A stretch of DNA of 8,406 bases, taken from contig JAJDIC010000087.1 in NCBI GenBank assembly GCA_030266525.1, forward strand, positions 1 to 8,406. The letters are read 5' to 3'. The position numbers were made by a program, and so were the translations under genes. The notes below the pieces were generated by a model that did no database searches, was not told the DNA's origin, and saw only the letters and a list, made by a program, of their open reading frames with translations. Source of the DNA: Desulfovibrio sp. OttesenSCG-928-G15. GTDB taxonomy: Bacteria > Desulfobacterota > Desulfovibrionia > Desulfovibrionales > Desulfovibrionaceae. Shown here piece by piece: positions 1-5,934 of this stretch (its first letter is position 1; each line of letters opens with the position of its first letter).

Positions 1-728
1 AGGAACTTTTGACCTGCGGCATGGCCCTTTTCGGCAGCACTCAGACAAGTCTGGCCAAGTTCCTGCTGATTGCGGCAAGGGAGGACAAGCCGGAGCTTCG
101 GGCCGCGAATGTGCCGGACTTTATGACCCATATGCTTGAGCGGACGGATTTTTCCCGCGATCTGCACTTTATCACCAGAACGACCATGGACACGCTGGAC
201 TACAGTGGAATCAGCCTCAACCAGGGCTCGAAGGTGTTGTGGGCCGCTGCCGGCGAACCCCGGCGCAGGCTGATAACCCGCATTCCCGAAGGGCTGAGCC
301 TGCCGGAAGGCTTTTCCGATGTGCGGCTTTTTGCCCCCGGCATTCTTGTATGCAAGGGGCCGCGCCACGCTCAGGCCCGAGACTGTCAGGACGAGGCCAT
401 GACCGTATTTGCGCAGCGTCTTGCCGGGTTGCGCGCTTCGCAGGGAGAGCCCGAGGCGGCGCTTCTGGTTGTCTGTGATGACCCGGATTTTACCGCAGCC
501 TCGTGGGATAATTTCCTCTGGGTTGCTTTTACCAGAGCCGACCCGGCAACCGATCTGTATGGCCCGGGTGAGGCAATGCACTGTAAACACTGGGGCTGCG
601 ATGCGCCTCTGGTTATCGACGCCCGGATGAAGGCCTTTCACGCGCCGCCCCTGGAAGATGACCCGGATGTGCAAAAGCGCATAGACACCTGGGGGGCTCC
701 GGGCGGGCCGTTACATGGTCTGGTATAG
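1..728 (+). CDS. UbiD-family decarboxylase, C-terminal part (5'-truncated by window edge)
   Basis: The reading frame is open from the first base (full codons start at position 3) and ends at TAG 726-728, leaving about 241 C-terminal residues of a protein that is usually larger. Signatures of the UbiD family (prenylated-FMN-dependent, reversible decarboxylases of aromatic or unsaturated acids) are an FGSTQTSLAKFLL stretch near the start, MDTLDYSG near nt 186-210, CDDPD near 474-488, FLWVAFTRADP at 513-545 and KHWGC...PLVIDARMK at about 585-632. The N-terminal region with the expected catalytic Arg and Glu residues lies outside the window. A TTG at position 9 is inside conserved sequence and has no properly spaced ribosome binding site, so it is not the start. 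The substrate cannot be told. A role in quinone biosynthesis is possible but only inferred. The next gene begins 63 nt downstream on the same strand, suggesting cotranscription. Confidence 0.85.
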   Translation, partial: ELLTCGMALFGSTQTSLAKFLLIAAREDKPELRAANVPDFMTHMLERTDFSRDLHFITRTTMDTLDYSGISLNQGSKVLWAAAGEPRRRLITRIPEGLSLPEGFSDVRLFAPGILVCKGPRHAQARDCQDEAMTVFAQRLAGLRASQGEPEAALLVVCDDPDFTAASWDNFLWVAFTRADPATDLYGPGEAMHCKHWGCDAPLVIDARMKAFHAPPLEDDPDVQKRIDTWGAPGGPLHGLV

Positions 729-791
729 GCATCGGTCCGCAATGGGAACCAGGCAACAAGCACCTGCGATACTATTTATAAGGATGCAAGC

Positions 792-1766
792 ATGAACAAA
801 GCGACAATAGTTTTTCTGGACAGTTCCACCATGGGAGAGGATTTTCCAGAGCCGGATTTCAGCGCACTCGGCACCTATGTACCGTACCCGGTAACCCGGC
901 CGGAACAGGTAGTCGAACGCATTCGCGATGCCGAAATTGTGCTGACCAACAAGGTGTGTATTACTGCCGAGCATATGGCCGCAGCGCCGAAGCTGGCATA
1001 CATCGGAACAGTGGCCACAGGCTATAATCAGGTGGATATCGCGGCTGCCGCAAAACGGGGCATACCGGTATGCAATGTGCCGGATTATTCCACCCATTCC
1101 GTGGTGCAGCATGTCTTTACCCTTCTTCTGGCTCTCAGTTCCCAGGTGTGTGAGCTGGGCCGGGCCGTCAGGGGGGGAGAGTGGAGCAAAAAGGAGATTT
1201 TCTGCTTCTGGGACAAACCGAGCGTCGAACTGCACGGCAAAACCATGGGCGTGGTCGGCTTTGGCGATATCGGTTCGCACGTTGCTGCCCTGGCCCATGC
1301 CTTTGGCATGAAGGTACTTGCCCACGCGCCGCGCCCGAAGCCTGTGCCGGGCTATGAGCCCTTTGCCTTTGTCGGTCTGGACGAGCTCTTTGCCCGGTCT
1401 GATGTGGTCAGCCTGCATTGCCCGCTCACACCGGAAAACACCGGCATGGTCAACGCCTCGCTTCTGCGGACCATGAAGCCGGGCGCGTATCTCATCAATA
1501 CCGCCAGAGGCCCGCTTGTGAATGAAAGTGATTTGGCCGCCGCCCTTGCGGAAGGGACCATCGCCGGAGCCGGGCTGGATGTGGTCTGCGTGGAGCCCAT
1601 GCCGGATGATAATCCCTTGCGCCTGGTCCCCAACTGCCTGATAACTCCTCACGTTGCCTGGTCCAGCATCGAGGCCCGTACCCGGTTGATGGACGATGTA
1701 AAAAAGAACATACGCTGCTTTCTTGACGGTAAACCAGTCAATGTGAAGAATGGGTTGCACGACTAA
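792..1766 (+). CDS. hprA: D-2-hydroxyacid dehydrogenase, glycerate/hydroxypyruvate or glyoxylate reductase type
   Basis: The product is 324 residues, a normal length for the family. These cytoplasmic enzymes interconvert 2-oxoacids and D-2-hydroxyacids (hydroxypyruvate/glycerate, glyoxylate/glycolate) with NAD(P)H. The Rossmann motif GFGDIG is at residues 156-161. The catalytic triad is clear: Arg239 in NTARGPLV, Glu268 in VEPMP and His287 in TPHVAWSS. The N-terminal substrate domain contains VATGYNQVD near 74-82. The ATG at 792 follows an AAGGA ribosome binding site at 780-784 with a 7-nt spacer. Beta-strand 2 reads KVLAHAPRPKP (174-184). The acidic residue that usually selects NAD+ is replaced by Ala179 and followed by Arg181 and Lys183, so NADP(H) use is possible. 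The exact substrate and the gene symbol are inferred from family resemblance. No convincing terminator follows the gene. Confidence 0.9.
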   Translation: MNKATIVFLDSSTMGEDFPEPDFSALGTYVPYPVTRPEQVVERIRDAEIVLTNKVCITAEHMAAAPKLAYIGTVATGYNQVDIAAAAKRGIPVCNVPDYSTHSVVQHVFTLLLALSSQVCELGRAVRGGEWSKKEIFCFWDKPSVELHGKTMGVVGFGDIGSHVAALAHAFGMKVLAHAPRPKPVPGYEPFAFVGLDELFARSDVVSLHCPLTPENTGMVNASLLRTMKPGAYLINTARGPLVNESDLAAALAEGTIAGAGLDVVCVEPMPDDNPLRLVPNCLITPHVAWSSIEARTRLMDDVKKNIRCFLDGKPVNVKNGLHD

Positions 1767-1875
1767 ATGCAGATCTCTGGAAACGCTTACATTGCTATAT
1801 CAATGTGAATATACTGACTTAAAAAAATATCAAAGAAAAGCGTGCCAATGAAAAACGGCAAATTGGCTTGACATT

Positions 1876-1893
1876 TTGTATAAAATTTCACAA
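1876..1893. promoter_or_regulatory. Rex-like operator overlapping the sat promoter
   Basis: The 18-mer TTGTATAAAATTTCACAA is an imperfect inverted repeat. Against the Rex consensus TTGTGAA-N4-TTCACAA it matches 12 of 14 specified positions, with a perfect right half. Rex is an NADH/NAD+-sensing repressor that leaves DNA when NADH is high. The site covers the -35 hexamer of the sat promoter, the expected place for a repressor. Rex has been reported to repress sat in Desulfovibrio vulgaris Hildenborough, which supports this reading; binding here is inferred. Confidence 0.62.
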
Positions 1894-1914
1894 ACTGATT
1901 CCCGTGTTTATAGT
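1887..1914 (+). promoter_or_regulatory. sigma70-type promoter of sat
   Basis: The -35 box TTCACA (1887-1892; 5 of 6 to TTGACA) is separated by 16 nt from the -10 box TATAGT (1909-1914; 5 of 6 to TATAAT). Upstream sequence is AT-rich. The transcript would start near 1920, giving a leader of about 140 nt before sat. A perfect TTGACA also occurs at 1868-1873 but has no -10 box at a usable distance. Confidence 0.6.
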
Positions 1915-2063
1915 GCGCTTGTCATATTGCAGCGCGTCTTTGAAAAGTGTTTTTTCAGCGGCGTAACGCAATGTACACGTTGTGTGGCACAAGTTCTTTA
2001 GTTTGTCGGGTGCCGAATGAAGTACACCCGCAAGTACCATACCATAACCTGAGGAGTAGAAGT

Positions 2064-3341
2064 ATGTCCAAACTGGTTCCCCCGCATGGTGGCAAAGGCC
2101 TCGTTTGCAGTCTTCTGGAAGGCGCTGAGCGTGAAGCTGAGCTGAAAAAAGCTCAAGGGCTCAAAAAGATAGAAATCAGCGCTCGCGTTCGCGGCGACCT
2201 CATCATGATGGGTATCGGTGGTTTTTCTCCGCTGGAAGGGTTCATGACCAAGGCGGACTGGAAAAGCGTTTGTGAAAAGTTCACCCTCGCTGACGGCACT
2301 TTCTGGCCTGTTCCCGTTGTGCTTGACGCCAGCAAGTCTGACGCTGACGCTATCAATGTAGGCGACGAAGTCGCGCTGGAATTCAAAGGCGACATCTACG
2401 CCACCATGAAGGTGACGGAAAAGTACGCCCTTTCCACCGACGAGAAAAAATGGGAATGCGAAAAGATCTTCAAGGGCGCCGGTGAAGACTCTGCCGACGA
2501 CAAGTTCTGGAAAATCGCGGAAGAAGATCACCCCGGCGTGAAAATGGTTATGCAGCAGAAAGAATTCAACCTGGCCGGACCGGTCAAGGTGCTTTCCGAA
2601 GGCCGCTACCCGAAAGACTACGCCGGCGTATACAAACGCCCGGCCGAACTGCGCGCCGAACTGGACAAGAAGGGCTGGGCTACTGTCGCCGCTCTGCAAC
2701 TGCGTAACCCCATGCACCGCTCCCACGAATATCTGGCCAAGATCGCCGTTGAAGTATGCGACGGCGTGGTCATCCACTCCCTGATCGGCAACCTGAAACC
2801 CGGCGATATTCCTGCTGAAGTGCGCGTTCCTGCCATCGACAAACTGGTTGAACTGTACTTCGTGAAAGACAACGTCATCCAGGCCGGCTATCCTCTGGAC
2901 ATGCGTTACGCCGGTCCGCGTGAAGCGCTGCTCCACGCCCTGTTCCGCCAGAACTTCGGCATGAACCGTCTCATCGTTGGCCGCGACCACGCGGGCGTTG
3001 GCGACTTCTACGGCATGTTTGAAGCCCAGGATATCTTTAACCAGATCCCGGTTACCGGCGATCCGTCAAAAGACCTGCTCACCCAGCCGCTGAAGATCGA
3101 CTGGACCTTCTACTGCAAAAAGTGCGACGGCATGGCTTCCCTGCGTACCTGCCCGCACAGCAAGGAAGACCGCGTCATCCTGTCCGGTACCAAGCTGCGT
3201 AAAATGCTGTCCGAAGGCGCAGAGATTCCTGATCACTTCGGTCGTAATGAAGTGCTCGACATCCTGCGCGCCTACTATGAAGGCCTCACCGAGAAGGTGG
3301 AAGTCAAGATGCAGGGCGCCGCTTCCGGTCAGAAAATGTAA
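2064..3341 (+). CDS. sat: ATP sulfurylase (sulfate adenylyltransferase), dissimilatory type
   Basis: This cytoplasmic enzyme makes adenosine 5'-phosphosulfate (APS) and pyrophosphate from ATP and sulfate, the activation step of sulfate respiration, and feeds APS reductase. The product is 425 residues, the usual size of Desulfovibrio enzymes. Nucleotide-binding motifs are [10 protein letters not shown] (residues 212-221, with the HxxH pair His218/His221) and GRDHAG (306-311). A metal site is suggested by C351-x2-C354, C363 and H365; Desulfovibrio ATP sulfurylases are reported to contain zinc or cobalt. SGTKLRKML follows at 374-382. No APS kinase domain is fused. The ATG at 2064 is chosen because GAGGAG (2051-2056) lies 7 nt upstream and [14 protein letters not shown] is the family N-terminus; the frame extends further upstream without a ribosome binding site. 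The gene has its own promoter and a strong downstream terminator, so it looks monocistronic, with probable Rex control. Confidence 0.97.
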   Translation: MSKLVPPHGGKGLVCSLLEGAEREAELKKAQGLKKIEISARVRGDLIMMGIGGFSPLEGFMTKADWKSVCEKFTLADGTFWPVPVVLDASKSDADAINVGDEVALEFKGDIYATMKVTEKYALSTDEKKWECEKIFKGAGEDSADDKFWKIAEEDHPGVKMVMQQKEFNLAGPVKVLSEGRYPKDYAGVYKRPAELRAELDKKGWATVAALQLRNPMHRSHEYLAKIAVEVCDGVVIHSLIGNLKPGDIPAEVRVPAIDKLVELYFVKDNVIQAGYPLDMRYAGPREALLHALFRQNFGMNRLIVGRDHAGVGDFYGMFEAQDIFNQIPVTGDPSKDLLTQPLKIDWTFYCKKCDGMASLRTCPHSKEDRVILSGTKLRKMLSEGAEIPDHFGRNEVLDILRAYYEGLTEKVEVKMQGAASGQKM

Positions 3342-3354
3342 TATCCTCCTGGGG

Positions 3355-3380
3355 GCGGGGCTTTGGCGACAAGGCTCCGC
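3355..3380. repeat. GNRA-capped hairpin just after sat
   Basis: Left arm GCGGGGCTTTG (3355-3365) pairs with CAAGGCTCCGC (3370-3380) over 11 bp with two G-T wobbles, around a GCGA tetraloop. It begins 14 nt after the sat stop codon. It is very similar to the hairpin at 3448-3473. No T-run follows directly, so it may protect the 3' end of the sat mRNA or be one unit of a dispersed repeat rather than a terminator. Confidence 0.55.
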
Positions 3381-3397
3381 TTCCTGTGTTTGACTCA

Positions 3398-3433
3398 TAA
3401 CAAAACCCGGCTGTCACCAGCCGGGTTTTGTTA
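3398..3433. terminator. bidirectional intrinsic terminator between sat and the convergent small gene
   Basis: Arm TAACAAAACCCGGCTG (3398-3413) pairs perfectly with CAGCCGGGTTTTGTTA (3418-3433): a 16-bp stem with a TCAC loop. The GC-rich core is flanked by A-rich and T-rich outer parts on each side, so it can stop transcription in both directions. It sits where the sat transcript and the convergent minus-strand transcript would meet. Confidence 0.9.
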
Positions 3434-3447
3434 TGTTTTATCAGAAG

Positions 3448-3473
3448 GCGAGGCTTTGCGGGCAAAGCCTCGC
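3448..3473. repeat. second hairpin, related to the one at 3355-3380
   Basis: Arm GCGAGGCTTTG (3448-3458) pairs perfectly with CAAAGCCTCGC (3463-3473): an 11-bp stem with a CGGG loop. The left arm differs from that of the 3355-3380 hairpin at one base, and the right arm at two. It lies 36 nt beyond the stop codon of the minus-strand gene, so it could be a 3' element of that transcript. No clear T-run accompanies it on either strand. Confidence 0.55.
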
Positions 3474-3509
3474 AGAGCGTTATGTATACATTTTCAATGG
3501 TAACAGGCT

Positions 3510-3716
3510 CTAGTCGTCCTGTGTTTCAATTCCGCCATTTTTCAGCGCTTCGCGTAAAAGCCCCTCGTCGGAGCAGGCGTCTTGGGAATAGGTTATTTCA
3601 CCGGTGCCAAGATTGATGTGGGCGCTTTCCATGCCGTCCACTGTCTGAATGCATTTACTGACGGTTCTCTGGTAGTCCGGCGAGTTTTTGTAGTTTTTCA
3701 GGCGTATTGTTTTCAT
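3510..3716 (-). CDS. small HMA-like (ferredoxin-fold) protein lacking the CxxC metal site
   Basis: The product is 68 residues, soluble, with no signal peptide. The pattern MKTIRL...V-x-K-C-I-x-x-V-D-G-M-x-S-A-x-I-N-L...L-x-x-A-L-x-x-G-G follows the heavy-metal-associated domain (beta-alpha-beta-beta-alpha-beta) found in copper chaperones. The conserved GMxCxxC loop is missing: counting back from Val19, Ser12 and Tyr15 stand where the two cysteines should be. Cys22 and Cys48 are elsewhere. The start is well supported by AGGAG 6 nt upstream of the ATG (complement of 3723-3727). The gene converges on sat across a bidirectional terminator. No convincing promoter was found upstream. Classic copper chaperone activity is unlikely, and the function is unknown. 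The family assignment is by pattern only. Confidence 0.75.
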   Translation of the reverse strand: MKTIRLKNYKNSPDYQRTVSKCIQTVDGMESAHINLGTGEITYSQDACSDEGLLREALKNGGIETQDD

Positions 3717-3933
3717 GGGCTTCTCCTGTCCGGGTTCCTTGTTTCTTCTATAGTAATGATAAAGCGGCTTGTGTTTTCACAGCGTCATACATCACTGCGA
3801 ATGCTCCCCAGGTCGCATATGGTTTGCAGCATATCACAAACCTTGTAACATGCAAGTTCGGGGCGGTCTTGTCGCCGACTTGAAATCCCGTGAATAAAAA
3901 ATTGTGTCAGGAAATTTTTTTGTGAAAAAACGC

Positions 3934-3962
3934 TTGACCGTATTCGTGCCGCAGTGTATCTA
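3934..3962 (+). promoter_or_regulatory. candidate promoter of the S10 operon
   Basis: A -35 box TTGACC (3934-3939; 5 of 6) is followed after 17 nt by TATCTA (3957-3962; only 3 of 6 to TATAAT). An A/T tract directly upstream resembles the UP elements of strong ribosomal promoters. If used, transcription starts near 3969 and leaves a leader of about 340 nt. A second TTGACA (4068-4073) pairs only with TTTAAT at 20-nt spacing and is a weaker alternative. Confidence 0.4.
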
Positions 3963-4307
3963 CCCACTTCGCAGCTATGCCAAGGCAGGCTGTGACATCC
4001 CTGTAACGGCAGGGGAGGGCGGGTTGAGTCCGTCTTATCGCGCCTGGCTGTACTACGCCAGTCAGGTTTGACATTTGCAGGCTTATGTTGCCTTTTAATG
4101 TCCGCCGTTTTCAGTCCATGGCTCCAGACTGAAAGGCACCCCACGAGTCCGCAGGCTTGCCCTGCGGTTGTGAGCGGCCTGCAAATTGTACCCGATACCG
4201 AGAAAATTTCGGTAAAGGCCGGCACCTGCAGGCGACACGCGTGGATTTATTATGGTCGTATTTTGGAGTCGGCTTTTTTTCTTTTTTTTATGACGGAGTA
4301 ATGAACG
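3963..4307 (+). promoter_or_regulatory. structure-rich leader of the S10 operon
   Basis: Several hairpins can be drawn: CCCTG/CAGGG (3999-4003 with 4010-4014), CTGGC/GCCAG (4044-4048 with 4057-4061), TTTCAGTC/GACTGAAA (4109-4116 with 4127-4134), CCGCAGG/CCTGCGG (4149-4155 with 4161-4167) and TACCGAGA/TTTCGGTA (4196-4203 with 4207-4214). GCAGGC occurs four times (3985, 4077, 4151, 4228) and its complement GCCTGC once (4177-4182), allowing alternative folds. The end is a T-rich tract and then GGAG (4295-4298), the rpsJ ribosome binding site 9 nt before its ATG. Ribosomal operon leaders often carry autoregulation; a regulatory role here is inferred from structure. Confidence 0.45.
4214..4289 (+). 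terminator. possible transcription attenuator upstream of rpsJ
   Basis: AAAGGCCGGCACC arm bases (4214-4226) can pair with GGAGTCGGCTTTT (4265-4277) through about 12 pairs, with two G-T wobbles, one A-A mismatch and a 38-nt loop. The tract T7-C-T8 (4274-4289) completes an intrinsic-terminator shape 18 nt before the rpsJ ATG. The large loop makes it weaker than a classic terminator. The T tract could instead be a U-rich ribosome or protein S1 binding site. Confidence 0.35.
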
Positions 4308-4625
4308 ATGACGACAGTGAGTAGTGATCGTATCAGGATCAAGCTCAAGGCTTACGATTACCGCATTCTTGATAAAGCGGTATCGGAAATCGTCGATACC
4401 GCGCGCAACACTGGCGCGGGTATTGCCGGCCCCATTCCGCTGCCCACCAATATTCATAAGTATACTGTGAACCGCAGTGTGCACGTGGACAAGAAGTCGC
4501 GCGAGCAGTTTGAAATGCGCATTCACAAGCGGCTGGTGGATATTCTTGAGCCTACCCAGCAAACCGTTGACGCCCTTGGCAAGCTTTCGTTGCCGGCGGG
4601 TGTTGATGTAGAAATCAAGCTGTAG
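4308..4625 (+). CDS. rpsJ: 30S ribosomal protein S10 (NusE)
   Basis: S10 is a small-subunit head protein and, as NusE, a partner of NusB in transcription antitermination. The product is 105 residues, the usual length. Family motifs are [16 protein letters not shown] (10-25), GPIPLPT (41-47) and [17 protein letters not shown] (59-75). The widespread SPHV reads SVHV here (Val58 for Pro), probably a lineage variant. GGAG at 4295-4298 supports the ATG at 4308; another ATG at 4301 is out of frame. It is the first gene of the S10 operon, and rplC begins 10 nt after its stop. Confidence 0.97.
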   Translation: MTTVSSDRIRIKLKAYDYRILDKAVSEIVDTARNTGAGIAGPIPLPTNIHKYTVNRSVHVDKKSREQFEMRIHKRLVDILEPTQQTVDALGKLSLPAGVDVEIKL

Positions 4626-4635
4626 CGAGGAAGTC

Positions 4636-5265
4636 ATGGCTGAAAAACTGGGAATTTTGGGTCGCAAAATTGGCATGACCCGCATTTTCGCCAGCGACGG
4701 CTCCGCAGTGGCTGTTACGGTTATTCAGGCCGGTCCTTGTCCTGTCATTCAGGTCAAGAACACGGAAACCGATGGCTACAACGCGGTGCAGATCGCTTTT
4801 GGCGTGGATAAGGAAAAGCACATGACAAAACCTCTTGCCGGGCACTTTGCCAAGGCCGGTAAGGGTTTCTTCCGCAACCTGCATGAAATTCGGCTGGAAA
4901 ATCCGTCTGAATTCTCTGTCGGCGATGAATTGAACGCCGACATTTTTCAAGCGGGCGAATTTGTCAAAATTACGGGCCAGAGCATAGGCAAAGGAACTGC
5001 CGGCGTTATGAAGCGCTGGAACTTCCGCGGTGCCAATGCGACCCACGGTGCTGAAAAAGTGCACAGAAACGCGGGCTCCATTGGTAACAACACCGAACCC
5101 GCCAAAGTCTGGAAAGGCAAGAAAATGGCAGGCCATATGGGTGACAGGCAAGTCACCGTGAAAAGCATCATGGTTGTGGCCATCCGTCCTGAAGATAACG
5201 TGATCCTGGTCAAAGGGCCCGTTCCCGGTCCCAAGAATGGCCTGGTCATGGTGCGTAAGCTCTAG
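4636..5265 (+). CDS. rplC: 50S ribosomal protein L3
   Basis: L3 is an early-assembling large-subunit protein whose long loop reaches toward the peptidyl transferase centre. The product is 209 residues. Motifs are [10 protein letters not shown] (9-18), [12 protein letters not shown] (64-75), [13 protein letters not shown] (126-138) and GSIG...[10 protein letters not shown] (147-169). E. coli L3 carries a PrmB-methylated glutamine at position 150 (GSIGQNQ); the matching residue here is Thr153 in GSIGNNT, so that modification cannot occur. GAGGAA (4627-4632) directly after the rpsJ stop supports the start. The rplD start codon lies 9 nt after the stop. Confidence 0.97.
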   Translation: MAEKLGILGRKIGMTRIFASDGSAVAVTVIQAGPCPVIQVKNTETDGYNAVQIAFGVDKEKHMTKPLAGHFAKAGKGFFRNLHEIRLENPSEFSVGDELNADIFQAGEFVKITGQSIGKGTAGVMKRWNFRGANATHGAEKVHRNAGSIGNNTEPAKVWKGKKMAGHMGDRQVTVKSIMVVAIRPEDNVILVKGPVPGPKNGLVMVRKL

Positions 5266-5274
5266 GGGTTTATC

Positions 5275-5910
5275 ATGGCTACGGTAAAAGTATTTGATCA
5301 GGATAAGAAAGAAGCAGGCAGCATTACCCTTGCGCCGGAGGTTTTTGAGGTTCCCGTTCGGGCTGAAATCCTCAACCTCATCGTGCGCTCCATGCGCGCT
5401 TCCTGGCGCGCAGGTACTCACGCCACGCTGAACCGCGCTAAAATGAAAGGCGGCGGGGCAAAGCCCTGGCGTCAAAAAGGCACCGGCCGCGCTCGTTCCG
5501 GTTCCAATATTTCTCCCGTCTGGACTGGCGGTGCCGTCACTTTCGGCCCGCAACCCAGAGACTACAGCTTCAAGGTCAACAAGAAAGTTCGCCGCCTTGC
5601 CCTCAAGATGGCCCTTTCTTCCCGCCTTGCTGGTGAAAGCCTCCTGGTGGTCAAGGACATATCTTTGCCCGAAGCCAAGACCAAGCATTTTGCCAAGGTC
5701 AAGGGTTCGCTCGGACTGGACAAGGCCCTTGTTGTAGCGCCTAACGACGCGCATGCGCTTATGCTCAGCGCGCGTAACCTTCAGGGTGTTACGGTGCTCG
5801 CCCCCGAGCAGCTCAACGTGTACGACATTCTCGCCCACAAGCAGCTTGTTCTGCTTGAGAGTGTTGTTGAGCCGGTAACTGCCCGCCTGGCGGAAAACGC
5901 TTCCGAATAG
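5275..5910 (+). CDS. rplD: 50S ribosomal protein L4
   Basis: L4 lines the peptide exit tunnel. The product is 211 residues. The extended tunnel loop is recognisable at about 46-95, with KMKGGGAKPWRQKGTGRARSG at 57-76 and GGAVTFGPQPR at 85-95, followed by the globular RNA-binding part (KKVRRLALKMALSSR, 103-117). In gamma-proteobacteria L4 also represses its own operon through the S10 leader; whether it does so here is unknown. The ribosome binding site is a modest AGGGG (5264-5268), formed partly by the rplC stop codon. Macrolide-resistance positions in the loop look wild type. Confidence 0.97.
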   Translation: MATVKVFDQDKKEAGSITLAPEVFEVPVRAEILNLIVRSMRASWRAGTHATLNRAKMKGGGAKPWRQKGTGRARSGSNISPVWTGGAVTFGPQPRDYSFKVNKKVRRLALKMALSSRLAGESLLVVKDISLPEAKTKHFAKVKGSLGLDKALVVAPNDAHALMLSARNLQGVTVLAPEQLNVYDILAHKQLVLLESVVEPVTARLAENASE

Positions 5911-5934
5911 GCAGCGGCTAGATAGAGGTTAGTC

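Larger units (their letters stand above)
1767..2063. other. AT-rich intergenic region carrying sat control signals
   Basis: This 297-nt stretch has no credible gene. In order it holds an imperfect palindrome (ACATTG-CTATAT-CAATGT, 1789-1806), an A-rich tract (about 1820-1860), the Rex-like operator and promoter (1876-1914), and a leader of about 140 nt. The leader contains a short inverted repeat, TTGTG-TGG-CACAA (1980-1992), and a possible 6-bp stem CGGGTG/CACCCG (2007-2012 with 2025-2030) just ahead of the sat ribosome binding site. The frame of sat stays open back to a GTG at 1947, but neither that GTG nor the ATG at 1971 has a ribosome binding site. Confidence 0.7.
3717..4307. other. long non-coding region between divergent small gene and S10 operon
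   Basis: This 591-nt region has no credible gene. Its left part (3717-3900) is the upstream region of the minus-strand gene and contains a weak inverted repeat, ATATG-N8-CATAT (3817-3834). Around 3897-3932 it becomes strongly A/T-rich (AATTTTTTTGTGAAAAAA), which may act as an UP element for the promoter at 3934-3962. The remainder is the predicted rpsJ leader. Open frames here lack ribosome binding sites and resemble no family I recognise. Confidence 0.6.

Noticed and set aside
9..11. TTG as a true start of the UbiD-family gene, with AGGAA before it
   Set aside because: The spacing is only a few bases, and the codons before and after it are within conserved UbiD-family sequence; the gene continues to the left of the window.
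711..1760. 349-codon minus-strand frame opposite the dehydrogenase gene
   Set aside because: It is a shadow of a well-supported gene and shows no family motif.
1980..1992. TTGTG-TGG-CACAA as a second Rex site in the sat leader
   Set aside because: The half-sites are only 3 nt apart instead of 8, and the inner AA/TT positions are missing; it is more likely a small RNA hairpin or chance.
1947..2063. Upstream in-frame extension of sat by up to 39 codons (GTG 1947 or ATG 1971)
   Set aside because: Neither start has a ribosome binding site, the extra sequence does not resemble ATP sulfurylase, and the ATG at 2064 has an ideal GAGGAG and the family N-terminus.
3919..3936. TTGTGAAAAAACGCTTGA next to the S10 promoter as a Rex site
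   Set aside because: Only the left half (TTGTGAA) matches; the right half does not match TTCACAA. It is more likely part of an A/T-rich UP element.
4068..4099. TTGACA...TTTAAT as a second S10 operon promoter
   Set aside because: The spacer is 20 nt, too long for a normal sigma70 promoter; kept only as a weak alternative.
3785..4225. 146-codon minus-strand frame in the region before rpsJ
   Set aside because: It starts at GTG without a ribosome binding site, has a low-complexity and unfamiliar composition, and runs across the predicted S10 operon promoter and leader.
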